64,000 nt of DNA, from positions 48,382-112,381 of the forward strand of contig OMWY01000008.1 of the NCBI GenBank assembly GCA_900314885.1, given 5' to 3'. The notes under the pieces were generated by a model. That model had not been told where the DNA came from and made no database searches. It was given only the letters and a program-made list of their open reading frames with translations. Origin of the DNA: an uncultured Eubacteriales bacterium. Its GTDB lineage: Bacteria > Bacillota > Clostridia > Lachnospirales > Lachnospiraceae. Shown here piece after piece: positions 7,361-15,437 of this stretch; position 1 is the first letter of the stretch; every line of letters starts with the position of its first letter. The position numbers and the translations under genes were made by a program.

Positions 7361-9884
7361 CCTGCTTCTTATCCTGCTCGAGTCGCTCACTTGCGAGATG
7401 GCGGATGTGTTCAACTTCCTCCATCTCCGAGTAGAGGGCGTAGCCGACGGAGATATAAACTGTGCACTTATTTCCATCTATATCATGGATGCCAAGCACC
7501 TTCTCCCTGATTTTCTCTATCAGGCTCTTTATCTCAGAACTATTACCAAACTGTTTTATGATAGTAAAATGGTCCCCATCGAGCCTTCCGATTACTCCGG
7601 TAACTCCGACAACCTCTCTGAGGCCATTCGCTACTTCCTTAAGAAGCTCAGAACACCAGTCAGGACCGTAGCTTCTAAGGAGCCCCGTATAATCCCTTAT
7701 ATCGAGATATATGAGGGCAAAATCGCCTTCATTCCTCTCATAGGTATCGGCGAACTTATAGAGGGCGCCAACCGACCCATATGCGTTAAAGAGTCCGGTC
7801 ACCTCATCTATCTGTTCATTTTTATGCATATCGCTGTACTTATTTATGATATTTTCGACATCACGGAAATATCCCATCAGTCCGATAAGCTTGCCATCGG
7901 AATAAATCGGGAACTTTGTCGCAGAGATTTTCTTTAATTCGCCGTCAATTATGCACTCTCCCGGCACTCCGATAAAGCTTGCGCCTTCTGTAAGCACAGC
8001 TTCCTCATCACTCTTAAAGGGAGCAGGCTTAACATGCCAGCCGACCTCCTCATCATTTTTTCCGATAACAGCAGAATCATCCTCGAATCCGTACGCGTCA
8101 AGAAAGGCATTGCTGACACCGACGAACTTCCTGTCTGTATCCTTCCAGAAGAGGTTGATATCAGAGCGCTTTATGAGATTCTTCCAAAGGACTTCAGGAG
8201 TAAACGCAGGTTCCTCATCATTGGAAGAATTTCCATAATTTTCAAGCTTGCCAAATGCCATTTCATTTTTAAAAGCATCACGCATAAGACTGAGAACGAG
8301 ATTCCCTTCTCTTTCACGTAGCTGCTTCAGTATGCAGAAGGTCCACGTATAATCCCTGTCACTGTTCGCTTTTATTCTGAAATACCCTGATATTACATGC
8401 TTCGGCTCATCAAGAAGCCTTTCCTTCATATCATCAAAATTAAAGAAGGCCTTATATCTTGCTTTATCATCCGGATAAATGTTGTGTTCAATAAAGTAAT
8501 TATTCGCATCGCGAAGATTCATTCCCGAATCTTCTAAGAGAGCCTTCCCATTAAACAGAGTCTTAACCTTATTCTCGACAAGATTCAGGATATCAACTCT
8601 ATAGAAGAGATCATAAATCATCGGAATATAATCACTTCTCATCTGCTGCCGCACAACGGTTTTATCAAAGGAGAGGTTCCTCAGTGTGACAAGAAATGAC
8701 GTATAACCTACACGCCTTGAAAGCGCCATGAACTTAACCTGGCAGAGGCAGTTGTTAACCGTGAAATCCATAGTTTCAGTCTGCTTCGAATCCTTGGCTG
8801 CTGTCACAAGTTGGAGCATTTTTCCCCGGTACTGGTTCTCGAAAGGACTGTTTAACGACTTCTCCACAAACCCTGTACTCGGAATGCCAACACTCATCAG
8901 CTCATTCATGAAAGCCGTGTTGGTATTCAAAAATCTGAACTTGCCCTCACCGTACTCGCATATTGCGCTCGGAACCTGATTTTCCATGCTGAGACTATCA
9001 TTGACGGTATCCTCGTAAGCCTTAAATGGGTCGCTTGAAAGCATGTTAACCCGGCCTGTCTCAACAAAGTACTGACGTCTTGCCGCATTTTCAATCGTGA
9101 TCTTCTTCTGCATGAGGACGTTCAAAAGGTCATAGAGAGGCACGGGCTTGCTGTAAAAGTATCCTTGAGCCTTCTCACAGCCTATCTCACGAAGGAAATC
9201 AAGCTGCTCCTCTGTCTCAACGCCCTCCGCAAGGGTCTGAATTCCGAGGCGCTTTGCCATTTCAACCACGGAAAGAACTATATTCCTTGCCCGCACTGAA
9301 AACGATGAGAGGAACTTCATATCTATCTTAATCTCATCGAAATTGTAATCCTTAAGTGAATTAAGTGACGAGTAGTCGCTTCCAAAATCATCCATCCAGA
9401 CCTCATACCCATCGCTGTGAAAATGGTCTATCTGGGCGGCAAGGAACTCCCTTTCCCGACCGAGCACGGATTCTGTAATCTCAACGTTCAGGCTGTGCCG
9501 GGGAACATTATACTTATCCGCTTCATCATTTAATATACCAAAAATATCGCATTGGTCAAAATCAAGTCTGCTCACGTTAAATGAAACGGCGAACGGGGTC
9601 TTGCCATAGTCGTTCATATGGGCATAGTCTTCGCATATCTGGTGGATCATAAATGTATCGAGTTTATAGATCTGACGGGTTTTCTCAAGTTCAGGAATAA
9701 ATATGCCCGGTGAAAGAATGCCATACTCCGGGTCAACCCATCTGGCCAGAGCCTCAGCAGAGCATAATTCACCCGTAATTGTCCTTATGACGGGCTGGTA
9801 GAAGACCCTGATATACCCGTCACTTATGGCTCTGTCTATATTGTTGGTAACGTACTCTCTTAAGTGCTTTTCCTCATCATCCAT
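7335..9884 (-). CDS. EAL-PAS-GGDEF signalling protein, EAL likely active, GGDEF degenerate
   Basis: 849 residues with the EAL domain first (about 20-260), a poorly conserved middle, a PAS-like segment (about 560-680) and a C-terminal GGDEF-fold domain. EAL residues for c-di-GMP hydrolysis are present: SAEALARW (44-46), NVSR, EITES, DDFGSDYSS, KIDMKF, EGVETEEQ and QGYFYSKP. The GGDEF signature reads LDGDHF (768-773), so cyclase activity is doubtful and a GTP-sensing role is more likely. No transmembrane helix is seen. Probable function: cytoplasmic c-di-GMP phosphodiesterase controlled by its PAS/GGDEF part. EAL-first order is less common than GGDEF-EAL. Confidence 0.88.
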   Translation of the reverse strand: MDDEEKHLREYVTNNIDRAISDGYIRVFYQPVIRTITGELCSAEALARWVDPEYGILSPGIFIPELEKTRQIYKLDTFMIHQICEDYAHMNDYGKTPFAVSFNVSRLDFDQCDIFGILNDEADKYNVPRHSLNVEITESVLGREREFLAAQIDHFHSDGYEVWMDDFGSDYSSLNSLKDYNFDEIKIDMKFLSSFSVRARNIVLSVVEMAKRLGIQTLAEGVETEEQLDFLREIGCEKAQGYFYSKPVPLYDLLNVLMQKKITIENAARRQYFVETGRVNMLSSDPFKAYEDTVNDSLSMENQVPSAICEYGEGKFRFLNTNTAFMNELMSVGIPSTGFVEKSLNSPFENQYRGKMLQLVTAAKDSKQTETMDFTVNNCLCQVKFMALSRRVGYTSFLVTLRNLSFDKTVVRQQMRSDYIPMIYDLFYRVDILNLVENKVKTLFNGKALLEDSGMNLRDANNYFIEHNIYPDDKARYKAFFNFDDMKERLLDEPKHVISGYFRIKANSDRDYTWTFCILKQLREREGNLVLSLMRDAFKNEMAFGKLENYGNSSNDEEPAFTPEVLWKNLIKRSDINLFWKDTDRKFVGVSNAFLDAYGFEDDSAVIGKNDEEVGWHVKPAPFKSDEEAVLTEGASFIGVPGECIIDGELKKISATKFPIYSDGKLIGLMGYFRDVENIINKYSDMHKNEQIDEVTGLFNAYGSVGALYKFADTYERNEGDFALIYLDIRDYTGLLRSYGPDWCSELLKEVANGLREVVGVTGVIGRLDGDHFTIIKQFGNSSEIKSLIEKIREKVLGIHDIDGNKCTVYISVGYALYSEMEEVEHIRHLASERLEQDKKQVKGSTALS

Positions 9885-9948
9885 AGCTTAACTCCATTGA
9901 ATTCTGCAGGTACTGCTTAATTGACTAAAAAACGTTCCCTTCCTCCTT

Positions 9949-9977
9949 AGTATAACCAAAATATTAAAAATGTTCAA
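9949..9977 (-). promoter_or_regulatory. Promoter of the EAL-GGDEF gene
   Basis: TTGAAC (9977-9972), 17 bases, TATACT (9954-9949), about 65 bases before the start. It is almost back-to-back with the divergent regulator promoter. Confidence 0.55.
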
Positions 9978-9987
9978 GGGTAAATAG

Positions 9988-10016
9988 TTGTTTTATCGAA
10001 AGATTTATGGTAAAAT
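9988..10016 (+). promoter_or_regulatory. Promoter of the DtxR-family regulator
   Basis: TTGTTT (9988-9993), 17 bases, TAAAAT (10011-10016). The predicted transcription start falls inside the iron-box-like sequence at 10018-10036. Confidence 0.5.
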
Positions 10017-10017
10017 A

Positions 10018-10036
10018 TTAGAAATACCTAACCTAA
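10018..10036 (+). promoter_or_regulatory. DtxR/IdeR-type iron box
   Basis: TTAGAAATACCTAACCTAA occupies the 19 bases just after the -10. Aligned with the DtxR/IdeR consensus (TTAGGTTAG-S-CTAACCTAA) it matches 14 of 19 positions in exact register, with a perfect right half. The position suits repression of the adjacent regulator gene by its own product. Confidence 0.5.
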
Positions 10037-10055
10037 CTTTACAGGAAGTGATATT

Positions 10056-10442
10056 ATGAATCAGAAAACACACGAGTCAGCAGAAGATTATCTTGAGACA
10101 ATATTGATGCTCCACGAGGAGAACGACTATGTACGGTCCATAGATATTGTTAACAAGATGGGATATAAGAAGTCAAGCGTTTCAGTAGCCATGAAGAACC
10201 TTCGCGAAAATGGCTATATCACCGTAAATGAGCACGGTTTTATTGACCTCACACCCGAAGGAAGAAAGATTGCGGAGATGATTTACGAGCGCCACAAGTT
10301 CTTCTCAGACTGGCTCACCGGTCTCGGTGTCGACAAGGTGATTGCGGTCGATGACGCGTGCCGTGTCGAGCACGACCTAAGTGAAGAGAGCTTTGCCGCC
10401 ATCAAGAAATTTGTCAATGACTACAATAAGGATAAGTCATGA
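10056..10442 (+). CDS. Metal-dependent repressor, DtxR/MntR family
   Basis: 128 residues: an N-terminal winged helix (about 10-70; SAEDYLETILMLHE, then IDIVNKMGYKKSSVSVAMKNL) and the helical dimerisation/metal-binding part with YERHKFF and CRVEHDLSEE, where Cys, His and Glu ligands are expected. It lacks the C-terminal SH3-like domain, like MntR. The adjacent DNA box resembles an iron-type DtxR site, so whether it senses Fe or Mn is open. Its stop overlaps the next gene by four bases (ATGA), implying co-translation with the glycosylase-laccase fusion. Confidence 0.85.
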   Translation: MNQKTHESAEDYLETILMLHEENDYVRSIDIVNKMGYKKSSVSVAMKNLRENGYITVNEHGFIDLTPEGRKIAEMIYERHKFFSDWLTGLGVDKVIAVDDACRVEHDLSEESFAAIKKFVNDYNKDKS

Positions 10443-11812
10443 GCGATTACGAGACTATTGATCACTCATTCGGGCCCTTCTATGACAGTGATAGCAGGAT
10501 ACTGATTTTAGGAAGTTTTCCTTCGGTTAAGTCCCGCGAGATGAATTTCTACTATGGGCACCCACAAAATCGGTTCTGGAAAATTCTGTCATCGATATAT
10601 CAGGATGCTCCGGGCGATGATATCGATAGCAGGAAGGCCTTCCTAAGTCGGCACCATATAGCCTTATACGATGTGATAGACCGCTGTGATATCAAGGACT
10701 CGAGCGACTCATCCATAAGAAACGCCATTCCGACAGACCTTGTCTCCATACTCAATAAGGCCCCTATAGAGCGAATTTTTGTTAATGGGAAGGCAAGCGC
10801 ACGATACTTTTTTAAATACCAGGAAGAAACAACAGGGAGAACTCCTATAGTTCTCCCTTCTTCAAGTTCCGCGAATGCCGCATGGAGCGTAGAAAGGCTT
10901 ACCGAGGAATGGGGCAGGCTCTTAAGTCCTCACCTGCTTTCCTTCGTGCCTTCTCCTTCAAGTAGCCGTGCCATACGTTTCTATGAGGGCAAGGATACTA
11001 ACGACGGATACCTTGATTTAAGCGGTTCCCTACCACTTATCAGATTTAAGAGCCTAGACAGTATTCCATATATAAATGCCTGCTTTACCACAAAACTGGG
11101 CGGCGTAAGTAAGGGAGAGCTTGCTTCACTGAACCTCTGCTTCGGAAGAAATGATGACCCTTCAAATCTCGCTGAAAACTTCAGTCGCGTGGCTTCCGCC
11201 ATGGGAACCGACCTTAACCACGTGGCGATGTCTTCTCAGGTTCACAGTGATGAGATAAGATATGCCTCTGACCACGGCCCGGACGATATAATGCTTGGTG
11301 GTGAATGCACCGTAAAGGTGAAGGCTACGGACGGACTGTGGACTGATAAGAAAAATGTTATGCTCTCCACCACATTTGCCGACTGCGTCCCGGTACTTCT
11401 TGTAAATATCCGTGACAGAAAAATCGCAAATCTTCACTCAGGCTGGAAGGGAACCGTCGCTGAAATTTCAGCAAAGGGTGTCTCCATATTGGGATCGCCC
11501 TCTGATACAGTCGCGGTCATCGGGCCTTCCATTTCCGGGAATAATTACGAAGTAACCGATGACGTGATAGAGCATTTTAAAAATGTATTCCCTGAGGATG
11601 AATGGGGTGATATTTTTGAAATAAAAGACAGGAGTCACTATATGCTTGACCTCTGGGCCGCCATATGGCATACACTTATCCGCGCAGGAGTAAAGCCCGC
11701 TAACATTCATTTTTCAGGCATATGCACATACGAAAATGCCGCGATTCTCTTTTCTCACAGACGAAGTCATGGGAAACGCGGCAATATGAATGCGTTTATT
11801 TCTATGCTATAA
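10439..11812 (+). CDS. Fusion: hypoxanthine-DNA glycosylase + YfiH/PgeF laccase-domain enzyme
   Basis: Two complete-looking domains in one 457-residue frame. Residues about 8-160 resemble the family 6 uracil-DNA glycosylase superfamily (hypoxanthine-DNA glycosylase): ILGSFPS, YYGHPQNRFWKIL and LPSSSSANA. Residues about 205-457 are a YfiH/PgeF/YlmD domain: FTTKLGGVS, QVHSDE (His about 268), FADCVP (Cys about 316), LHSGWKGT (His about 333), the zinc/catalytic triad of the bacterial purine nucleoside phosphorylase/adenosine deaminase family. A variable linker (about 161-204) joins them. No stop or frameshift separates the parts. Neither partner is duplicated in this window. Confidence 0.85.
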   Translation: MSDYETIDHSFGPFYDSDSRILILGSFPSVKSREMNFYYGHPQNRFWKILSSIYQDAPGDDIDSRKAFLSRHHIALYDVIDRCDIKDSSDSSIRNAIPTDLVSILNKAPIERIFVNGKASARYFFKYQEETTGRTPIVLPSSSSANAAWSVERLTEEWGRLLSPHLLSFVPSPSSSRAIRFYEGKDTNDGYLDLSGSLPLIRFKSLDSIPYINACFTTKLGGVSKGELASLNLCFGRNDDPSNLAENFSRVASAMGTDLNHVAMSSQVHSDEIRYASDHGPDDIMLGGECTVKVKATDGLWTDKKNVMLSTTFADCVPVLLVNIRDRKIANLHSGWKGTVAEISAKGVSILGSPSDTVAVIGPSISGNNYEVTDDVIEHFKNVFPEDEWGDIFEIKDRSHYMLDLWAAIWHTLIRAGVKPANIHFSGICTYENAAILFSHRRSHGKRGNMNAFISML

Positions 11813-11817
11813 TATTC

Positions 11818-11844
11818 CCCCTCACCAAACGGTGAGGGGATTTT
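11818..11844 (+). terminator. Terminator, copy 1 of a repeated hairpin
   Basis: CCCCTCACC (11818-11826), loop AAAC, GGTGAGGGG (11831-11839), then ATTTTC. It separates the convergent fusion gene and Lrp gene. Near-identical hairpins occur at 13948 and 15438. Confidence 0.75.
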
Positions 11845-12290
11845 CATATCGGAATATCCCTGTGCTCTACGCTGGTAGAGAAAGCTATCAGTGTCTTGGT
11901 CCGCCCGAACTTCTGCAGCTCATTTATCAGGTGATCGAGTTCCTCTGTATACTTATAGACAACCTCAATCAGCATAGAGTAATCTCCGGTTACGCAAGAG
12001 CATTCAATAACATTCGGGATTTTCTTTATAAATGGATAGAAGTCCTTCTTGTCCTCGGGCTTGACCTCGAGGTTTACGAAGGCCTTGATATTATAACCGA
12101 AGCCGGTGTAATCTACGCTTGCATGATAGCCCTTAATGATTCCCTCCTTTTGCAGCCTGTCAATTCTCGCTGAGACGGCGGGAGAGGAAAGAAAGACCTC
12201 CTTAGCTATATCCTTCACGCTCATTCTTGCGTTATCCATAAGGAGCTTAATAATCTTCTTATCTATCTTATCCGGTTCATATTTTTCCAT
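11844..12290 (-). CDS. Lrp/AsnC family transcription regulator
   Basis: 148 residues: N-terminal helix-turn-helix (DKKIIKLLMDNARMSVKDIA, then SSPAVSARIDRLQKEGII, about residues 8-55) and the C-terminal RAM effector domain (about 65-145) with VNLEVKPEDKKDF and CSCVTGDYSMLIEV. The family responds to amino acids. It is divergent from aspA with 235 bases between, so control of aspA or of itself is plausible but not shown. GAGGTG precedes the ATG. Confidence 0.9.
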   Translation of the reverse strand: MEKYEPDKIDKKIIKLLMDNARMSVKDIAKEVFLSSPAVSARIDRLQKEGIIKGYHASVDYTGFGYNIKAFVNLEVKPEDKKDFYPFIKKIPNVIECSCVTGDYSMLIEVVYKYTEELDHLINELQKFGRTKTLIAFSTSVEHRDIPI

Positions 12291-12338
12291 ATAAGCACCT
12301 CACTTAATAATTTAAAGTAAAACTATCGTTCTCTTAAT

Positions 12339-12367
12339 AATATAAATCATATCTGCCTAAATTTCAA
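12339..12367 (-). promoter_or_regulatory. Promoter of the Lrp-family gene
   Basis: TTGAAA (12367-12362), 17 bases, TATATT (12344-12339) on the minus strand, about 50 bases before the start codon. Confidence 0.5.
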
Positions 12368-12393
12368 TAAAAAAATGGTTTTCACAAAATATA

Positions 12394-12422
12394 TTTACAT
12401 TGGCTTTCTAAAGTGGTATTAT
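12394..12422 (+). promoter_or_regulatory. Promoter of aspA
   Basis: TTTACA (12394-12399), 17 bases, TATTAT (12417-12422). Transcription is expected from about 12429, leaving a leader of nearly 100 bases. Confidence 0.65.
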
Positions 12423-12435
12423 GCGTATTGTGCAA

Positions 12436-12486
12436 AGGGGCACAGGAACAGAAGTTAAATCTTCGGGGTTTCTGCGCCCTATTTTT
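12436..12486 (+). promoter_or_regulatory. Terminator-like hairpin in the aspA leader, possible attenuator
   Basis: AGGG at 12436 pairs with CCCT at 12477-12480, and GAAG at 12451 with CTTC at 12461, with intervening imperfect pairs (CAG/CTG, AAC/GTT). ATTTTTATT follows at once. The structure begins a few bases after the predicted transcription start and about 40 bases before the aspA start. It has the form of an intrinsic terminator placed in a leader, so control by attenuation or a small leader RNA is possible. Confidence 0.5.
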
Positions 12487-12525
12487 ATTGGAAACCCACT
12501 CAATTAGAAAAGAAGGAGCAAAGCA

Positions 12526-13923
12526 ATGAAAACTAGGATCGAGTCAGATTCAATCGGAGCACTTGAAGTACCGGAGGAAGCTTACTATGGAGTACAGAGT
12601 CTCAGAGCAAACCGGAATTTCAAGATAACCGGTCACCCGATGGACGGCGCATTTATCAAGAACCTTGCGCTTGTAAAGAAAGCAGCCGCAATCACGAACT
12701 GTGAAGCCGAGCTCCTTTCAGAGAAGAAAACTGCCGCTATCGTTAAGGCAGCCGATGAAGTAATTGACGGAAAATTTGACAGTGAATTCATAACCGATCC
12801 TGTGCAGGGCGGAGCAGGAACCAGCGCGAATATGAATATGAACGAGGTTATAGCGAACCGGGCAAATGAGATCTTAGGGGGAGCTCGCGGAAGCTACGAT
12901 ATGGTTCATCCAAACGATGATGTAAATATGGCCCAGTCTACGAATGATACAATACCTACAGCCGGCAAGATGACTGTTATTACCCTCATGCAAGACCTCA
13001 TTTCCGAGATGAAGAGGCTTGAGAAGGCTCTCTATGAGAAGGGTCTTTTGTTCCATGACATCGTGAAAATGGGCCGTACCCAGCTTGAGGACGCCGTTCC
13101 GATGACGCTCGGCGATACATTTAACGGATACGCTTCCATGGTCGCGAGATGCATAGAGAGGCTTATGACTTCATGTCGCGAAATGCACAGCGTAAACCTT
13201 GGCGCTACAGCTATTGGAACAGGAATCAACGCTTCAGCTTATTATGAAGCGAACGTAGTGAAGAAGCTTTCGAGACTTTTCGGCTCATACCTAAGCCAGG
13301 CTGACAACCTCTTTGACGCGACAGAGAACCTTGACAGCTTTGTGGAGGTATCAGGTGCCCTTAAGGCATCAGTTACAAGCATTTCTAAGATGTGTAATGA
13401 CTTAAGGCTTCTTGCGAGCGGACCTCGCTGCGGCCTTCATGAGATAAATCTTCCTGCCATGCAGAATGGTTCTTCCATCATGCCGGGCAAGGTAAATCCT
13501 GTGATTCCTGAGGTTGTAACACAGGCTTCATTCCTTGTATGCGGCCACGACCTTACAATCACTATGGCTGCCGAGGCAGGCCAGATGGAACTAAATGCCT
13601 TCGAGCCGGTTCTCTTCCATGAGCTCTTTGAATCAATAATAGCAATGACCGGAGCCGTAGCGACCCTTACTGATAACTGCGTAAGCGGAATCACGGCGAA
13701 CGCTGACAGGTGCCGTGACCTTGAAGAGAACAGTGTCGGAATCGTAACCGCCCTTAATCCATATATAGGTTACGTGAAGTCAGCTCATATCGCTAAGACG
13801 GCTCTTAAGGAGAATAAGTCGCTTCGTGAGGTAATTCTTGAAGAAAATATCCTCGATGAGGCGAAAATAGACGAAATATTTGACGGTGTAATCGCTGATA
13901 CCGTCAACGCTAAAGTTGGTTGA
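12526..13923 (+). CDS. aspA: Aspartate ammonia-lyase
   Basis: 465 residues, the usual length of aspartase. It converts L-aspartate to fumarate and ammonia in the cytoplasm. The N-terminus matches aspartases (RIESDSIGALEVPEEAYYG) rather than class II fumarases. The superfamily signature GSSIMPGKVNPVIPE lies near residue 320, and TNDTIPTA and GRTQLEDAVP regions are present. AAGGAG lies upstream of the ATG. Single-gene unit with a structured leader and a terminator. In an anaerobe the fumarate formed may serve as an electron acceptor. Confidence 0.92.
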   Translation: MKTRIESDSIGALEVPEEAYYGVQSLRANRNFKITGHPMDGAFIKNLALVKKAAAITNCEAELLSEKKTAAIVKAADEVIDGKFDSEFITDPVQGGAGTSANMNMNEVIANRANEILGGARGSYDMVHPNDDVNMAQSTNDTIPTAGKMTVITLMQDLISEMKRLEKALYEKGLLFHDIVKMGRTQLEDAVPMTLGDTFNGYASMVARCIERLMTSCREMHSVNLGATAIGTGINASAYYEANVVKKLSRLFGSYLSQADNLFDATENLDSFVEVSGALKASVTSISKMCNDLRLLASGPRCGLHEINLPAMQNGSSIMPGKVNPVIPEVVTQASFLVCGHDLTITMAAEAGQMELNAFEPVLFHELFESIIAMTGAVATLTDNCVSGITANADRCRDLEENSVGIVTALNPYIGYVKSAHIAKTALKENKSLREVILEENILDEAKIDEIFDGVIADTVNAKVG

Positions 13924-13947
13924 CAAGATAAACTGATAAACATAAAT

Positions 13948-13976
13948 CCCCTCACCATCCGGTGAGGGGAAATTTT
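13948..13976 (+). terminator. Terminator after aspA, copy 2 of the repeated hairpin
   Basis: CCCCTCACC (13948-13956), ATCC, GGTGAGGGG (13961-13969), then AAATTTT. Shared with the convergent higA end. Confidence 0.7.
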
Positions 13977-14298
13977 ATCCTTCCTTAATTTCATCTTCCG
14001 TCTCAGCATCTATACCGGGAAACATTATTACATTGCTTGGCATGCTCTGTCGCGCTTTCCATAGCGTCAATTTATCCTGCATAGCAATCCAGCTTTCTGC
14101 TGAAGTGTGAGTTGCCTCACTTATACGCAAAGCCATTTCCGGACTGAGTGACGATTTTCCATTGACGAACTCTGACAACGTTTTTCTCGTGACACCTAAC
14201 ATTTCCGCTGCTTCGGTTATTGAAAGTCCTAGAGGCTTTAGCACATCTTCTAAGAACACAACTCCCGGATGTTCGGGCTGCCTGGTTATTTGTCTCAT
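13975..14298 (-). CDS. higA: HigA-type antitoxin
   Basis: 107 residues with an XRE helix-turn-helix of the HigA/VapI kind: HPGVVFLEDVLKPLGLSITE (about 9-28), AAEMLGVTRKTLSEFVNGKS and SPEMALRISEATHTSAESW. It should neutralise HigB and repress the locus. It lies 11 bases downstream of the toxin gene, the toxin-first order typical of higBA. The C-terminal 20 residues are acidic and variable. Confidence 0.88.
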   Translation of the reverse strand: MRQITRQPEHPGVVFLEDVLKPLGLSITEAAEMLGVTRKTLSEFVNGKSSLSPEMALRISEATHTSAESWIAMQDKLTLWKARQSMPSNVIMFPGIDAETEDEIKEG

Positions 14299-14309
14299 TT
14301 TACTCCTTT

Positions 14310-14588
14310 CTAGTGATAATCTTCATAATTTACAAGATAAGCATCTTGTCCTTCAAAATAAAATGTAACACGCCAATTACCATTAACTGTTACAGACCAC
14401 ATATCTTCTCTGTTACCTGACAATTGATGTAACCGGTACCCAGGGAGATTCATGTCTTTTGCATTGGTACTTGCGTCCAACCTATCGAGTATACGCGCAA
14501 ATTTTTTTACATGCTCTGCCTGAATTCCTTTCAATAATCCGTTATAAAAGAACTCTTCGAGTCCCTTGTGCTTAAATGATTTAATCAT
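14310..14588 (-). CDS. higB: HigB-type RelE/ParE-superfamily toxin
   Basis: 92 residues of the HigB family (mRNA interferase acting at the ribosome). Visible features are MIKSFKHKGLEEFFYNG at the start, PGYRLHQLSGNREDMWSVTV and NGNWRVTFYFEGQDAYLVNYEDYH at the end, the usual catalytic strand with Trp/Arg. The ATG lies only six bases after the -10 of its promoter and no ribosome binding site fits, so the mRNA is probably leaderless. Standard family length, no damage. Confidence 0.88.
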   Translation of the reverse strand: MIKSFKHKGLEEFFYNGLLKGIQAEHVKKFARILDRLDASTNAKDMNLPGYRLHQLSGNREDMWSVTVNGNWRVTFYFEGQDAYLVNYEDYH

Positions 14589-14594
14589 AAGAGT

Positions 14595-14623
14595 ATTATA
14601 ACATGTAACGTATCAGGTGTCAA
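14595..14623 (-). promoter_or_regulatory. higBA promoter with probable operator
   Basis: Perfect TTGACA (14623-14618), 17 bases, perfect TATAAT (14600-14595). The spacer GATACGTTACATGTTA has partial dyad symmetry and may be the HigA/HigB operator. Confidence 0.75.
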
Positions 14624-14767
14624 GGTGCTTATTATATTTAACGCAAATTGAGACACATGATAATTTACTTTATCTAGGATATTTCAGTACTTATAGCCGG
14701 AAAATATGACTCGGTATTTAGTTTTCTGCCTAACATGAGGATAACATGAAATTTACAAAAAATGAGC

Positions 14768-14796
14768 TTTACTTAATAAATGTATTATGATATAAT
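14768..14796 (+). promoter_or_regulatory. Promoter of the small exported protein
   Basis: TTTACT (14768-14773), 17 bases, perfect TATAAT (14791-14796), about 48 bases before the start codon at 14844. Confidence 0.65.
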
Positions 14797-14843
14797 GGAG
14801 GGCGTGGCTAATGCCATTATTAAATATTTTAAGGAGTAGATCT

Positions 14844-15431
14844 ATGAAAACAATTCTAAAAAGACTATGCGTTATGGTCCTTGCCGTAACTATGGTTCTG
14901 TCACTTTTTACCGTTAACCCAACAACTGCAAGCGCCAGTACAAAGGGGCTTAGAAACTATGTCATGGAGAATGGTAAGCACAACGGGAATAATTATACTA
15001 TTAAGTATGAAGCTGGGGGCATGAAGTATTCCCTGATTTATAACAAGTCTACGAAGAAATTTAAGATTAAGCTTGATGTAAAGCAGGATTCTATATCAGA
15101 GACAATCCAGATTTCGAATATTTCAGGCAGCAAAACCAAGAAATGCAATTTTAAGTTCGTTATTAACATGTCTGAGTCAACAACTATGAATATCACCGGT
15201 AAAATAAATCCTGCGAAATTTACCGGCAAGGGTTCAAAGGGAATCAGCTCTCTCAAAGCCAGCGTTAATGGTACCGATTCTTCCGGAGAATATCTGGAGT
15301 CGCTGAAATCTCAGCTTGTATATCTGGTAAACTGCTGTCTTACAATGAATGATTATATGCTTCTCGGGAAATACAGCTCAAAGGACCTTGGCTTTGACAA
15401 ATATGAACCTATAGTTGAAGGAGCTAACTAA
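14844..15431 (+). CDS. Small exported protein of unknown function
   Basis: 195 residues. The frame opens earlier (14811), but AAGGAG seven bases before the ATG at 14844 fixes the start, giving a typical signal peptide (MKTILKRLCVMVLAVTMVLS, cleavage near ASA-ST, about residue 31). The mature part is Lys/Ser-rich with alternating hydrophobics (IKYEAGGMKYSLIYNKSTKK) suggesting beta strands. I recognise no family. It has its own consensus promoter and terminator and sits beside higBA. Confidence 0.75.
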   Translation: MKTILKRLCVMVLAVTMVLSLFTVNPTTASASTKGLRNYVMENGKHNGNNYTIKYEAGGMKYSLIYNKSTKKFKIKLDVKQDSISETIQISNISGSKTKKCNFKFVINMSESTTMNITGKINPAKFTGKGSKGISSLKASVNGTDSSGEYLESLKSQLVYLVNCCLTMNDYMLLGKYSSKDLGFDKYEPIVEGAN

Positions 15432-15437
15432 AGAAAT

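Noticed and set aside
12526..13923. Class II fumarase
   Set aside because: The N-terminal segment and length fit aspartase; the shared GSSxMPxKxN signature alone does not discriminate.
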